This document shows, in pieces, positions 31,771-32,295 of a DNA stretch of 32,295 bases (position 1 is the first letter of the stretch; every line of letters begins with the position of its first letter). The translations under genes were made by a program, and so were the position numbers. The stretch comes from Lentisalinibacter sp964602525 (GTDB lineage Bacteria > Pseudomonadota > Gammaproteobacteria > Steroidobacterales > Woeseiaceae). Below the pieces are notes generated by a model. It was not told where the DNA came from. It saw only the letters and a program-made list of their open reading frames with translations, and did not search any database. The stretch covers positions 1 to 32,295 of the forward strand of contig CAZRSA010000017.1 of NCBI GenBank assembly GCA_964602525.1, given 5' to 3'.

Positions 31771-31799
31771 CTGCAAAACGGCATACCCGCGTGTTATGT
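31771..31799 (+). promoter_or_regulatory. Weak sigma-70-like promoter before the molybdenum hydroxylase gene
   Basis: CTGCAA (31771-31776) and TTATGT (31794-31799) are separated by 17 bases in the 109-bp gap after aidB. Both hexamers deviate from consensus, so this is a tentative assignment; the gap holds no gene. Confidence 0.3.
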
Positions 31800-31850
31800 T
31801 GCCGTGAAGCGTGGATGCGCTTTGCTGCACGGCGACACAGGGAGTCAGGT

Positions 31851-32295
31851 ATGGCGACGGAGAAGGGACCGACTATGGAAACGGGGCCGCTAAGCTGGCG
31901 GCCGTCGACGGATCGGGCGCTCACCGAGATCCCCCTGGCACGGGTCACGCGACGGGACGTCCTCGCGGGCATCGCGGCGGGCACCGGTTTCGCGTTCGCG
32001 CTCTCGCTGACCGGCCGCGCGAGGGCCGATCAGACGGCGGGAGGCCTCAGCGATGTCCGCGGCGGCGACGCGACGCCGAGCCTGTTCATCAGCATCGAGG
32101 AAGACGGCACGGTGCGACTCACCTGCCATCGCTCGGAGATGGGGCAGCAGACCTGGACGGCTATGGCCCAGATCATGGCCGACGAACTCGAGGCCGACTG
32201 GAGCCGCATCGAGATCGTGCAGGCGATCGGACATCCGAAGTACGGCGACCAGAACACCGACGGCTCGCGCTCCGTACGGCGCAATCTGACCCGCC
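31851..32295 (+). CDS. Molybdopterin-binding hydroxylase large subunit, IorB-like (3' end missing)
   Basis: The frame is open from ATG 31851 (GGGAG just upstream; ATG 31875 is a second in-frame choice) to the right edge, giving 148 residues of a protein normally near 700 or more. A twin-arginine signal is visible near residues 30-55 (TRRDVLAGIAAGTGFAFALS), so the enzyme should be exported folded. The mature start, LFISIEEDGTVRLTCHRSEM followed by GQQTWTAMAQIMADELEADW and KYGDQNTDGSRSVRRN, matches the isoquinoline 1-oxidoreductase beta-type branch of the xanthine dehydrogenase family. These enzymes hydroxylate heterocycles or oxidise aldehydes; the substrate cannot be told. A [2Fe-2S] small subunit would be expected nearby, but none is seen upstream. 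Confidence 0.85.
   Translation, partial: MATEKGPTMETGPLSWRPSTDRALTEIPLARVTRRDVLAGIAAGTGFAFALSLTGRARADQTAGGLSDVRGGDATPSLFISIEEDGTVRLTCHRSEMGQQTWTAMAQIMADELEADWSRIEIVQAIGHPKYGDQNTDGSRSVRRNLTR

Noticed and set aside
1..32295. CRISPR arrays, insertion sequences, prophage genes, tRNA or rRNA genes
   Set aside because: No direct-repeat array, transposase, integrase or RNA gene pattern was seen by reading.

Overview
The window is a high-GC gammaproteobacterial chromosome segment, most likely from a halophilic or haloalkaliphilic lineage such as Ectothiorhodospiraceae. That placement is inferred from three things: a polar-flagellum gene order with flhF, flhG and fleQ, a predicted sodium-driven PomAB stator, and a TreT-type trehalose synthase with many acidic proteins. 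No rRNA, tRNA, insertion sequence, CRISPR array or prophage was seen. Codon usage and GC look even throughout, so the region reads as core chromosome.

Bases 1-17614 form one nearly unbroken plus-strand flagellar cluster: fliE (cut at its 5' end), fliFGHIJ, fliK, fliLMNOPQR, flhB, flhA, flhF, flhG and fliA. Together they encode the MS ring, C ring, type III export gate, export ATPase complex, hook-length ruler, polar-placement pair and sigma-28. Two near-perfect sigma-54 promoters split the cluster, one before fliK (5409-5424) and one before fliL (7111-7126). A GC-rich hairpin lies between fliK and fliL. This fits a FleQ/sigma-54 to FliA/sigma-28 hierarchy.

Bases 17617-23239 hold the regulatory and stator part. 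A 64-aa unknown protein, a DUF2802-like membrane protein and an HDOD protein follow fliA, where related genomes usually carry cheYZAB. Convergent to them on the minus strand is pomA-pomB-pilZ, preceded by a sigma-28 promoter with exact spacing. The PilZ gene overlaps pomB by 8 bp and encodes an unusual PilZ protein whose two c-di-GMP motifs are separated by about 95 mostly helical residues. Divergent from pomA is fleQ, the sigma-54 enhancer-binding master regulator.

Bases 23250-32295 are metabolic: gabD (its Shine-Dalgarno overlaps the fleQ stop), a diacylglycerol-kinase-like gene divergent from a treT-type trehalose synthase, a TerB-like protein, the divergent ilvY/ilvC pair with an AT-rich operator region, aidB, and the start of a Tat-exported molybdenum hydroxylase large subunit that runs off the right edge.

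The least ordinary part is the sigma-28-driven pomA-pomB-pilZ operon: a predicted Na+ stator translationally coupled to a candidate c-di-GMP receptor, beside a FleQ with altered putative c-di-GMP-contact residues.
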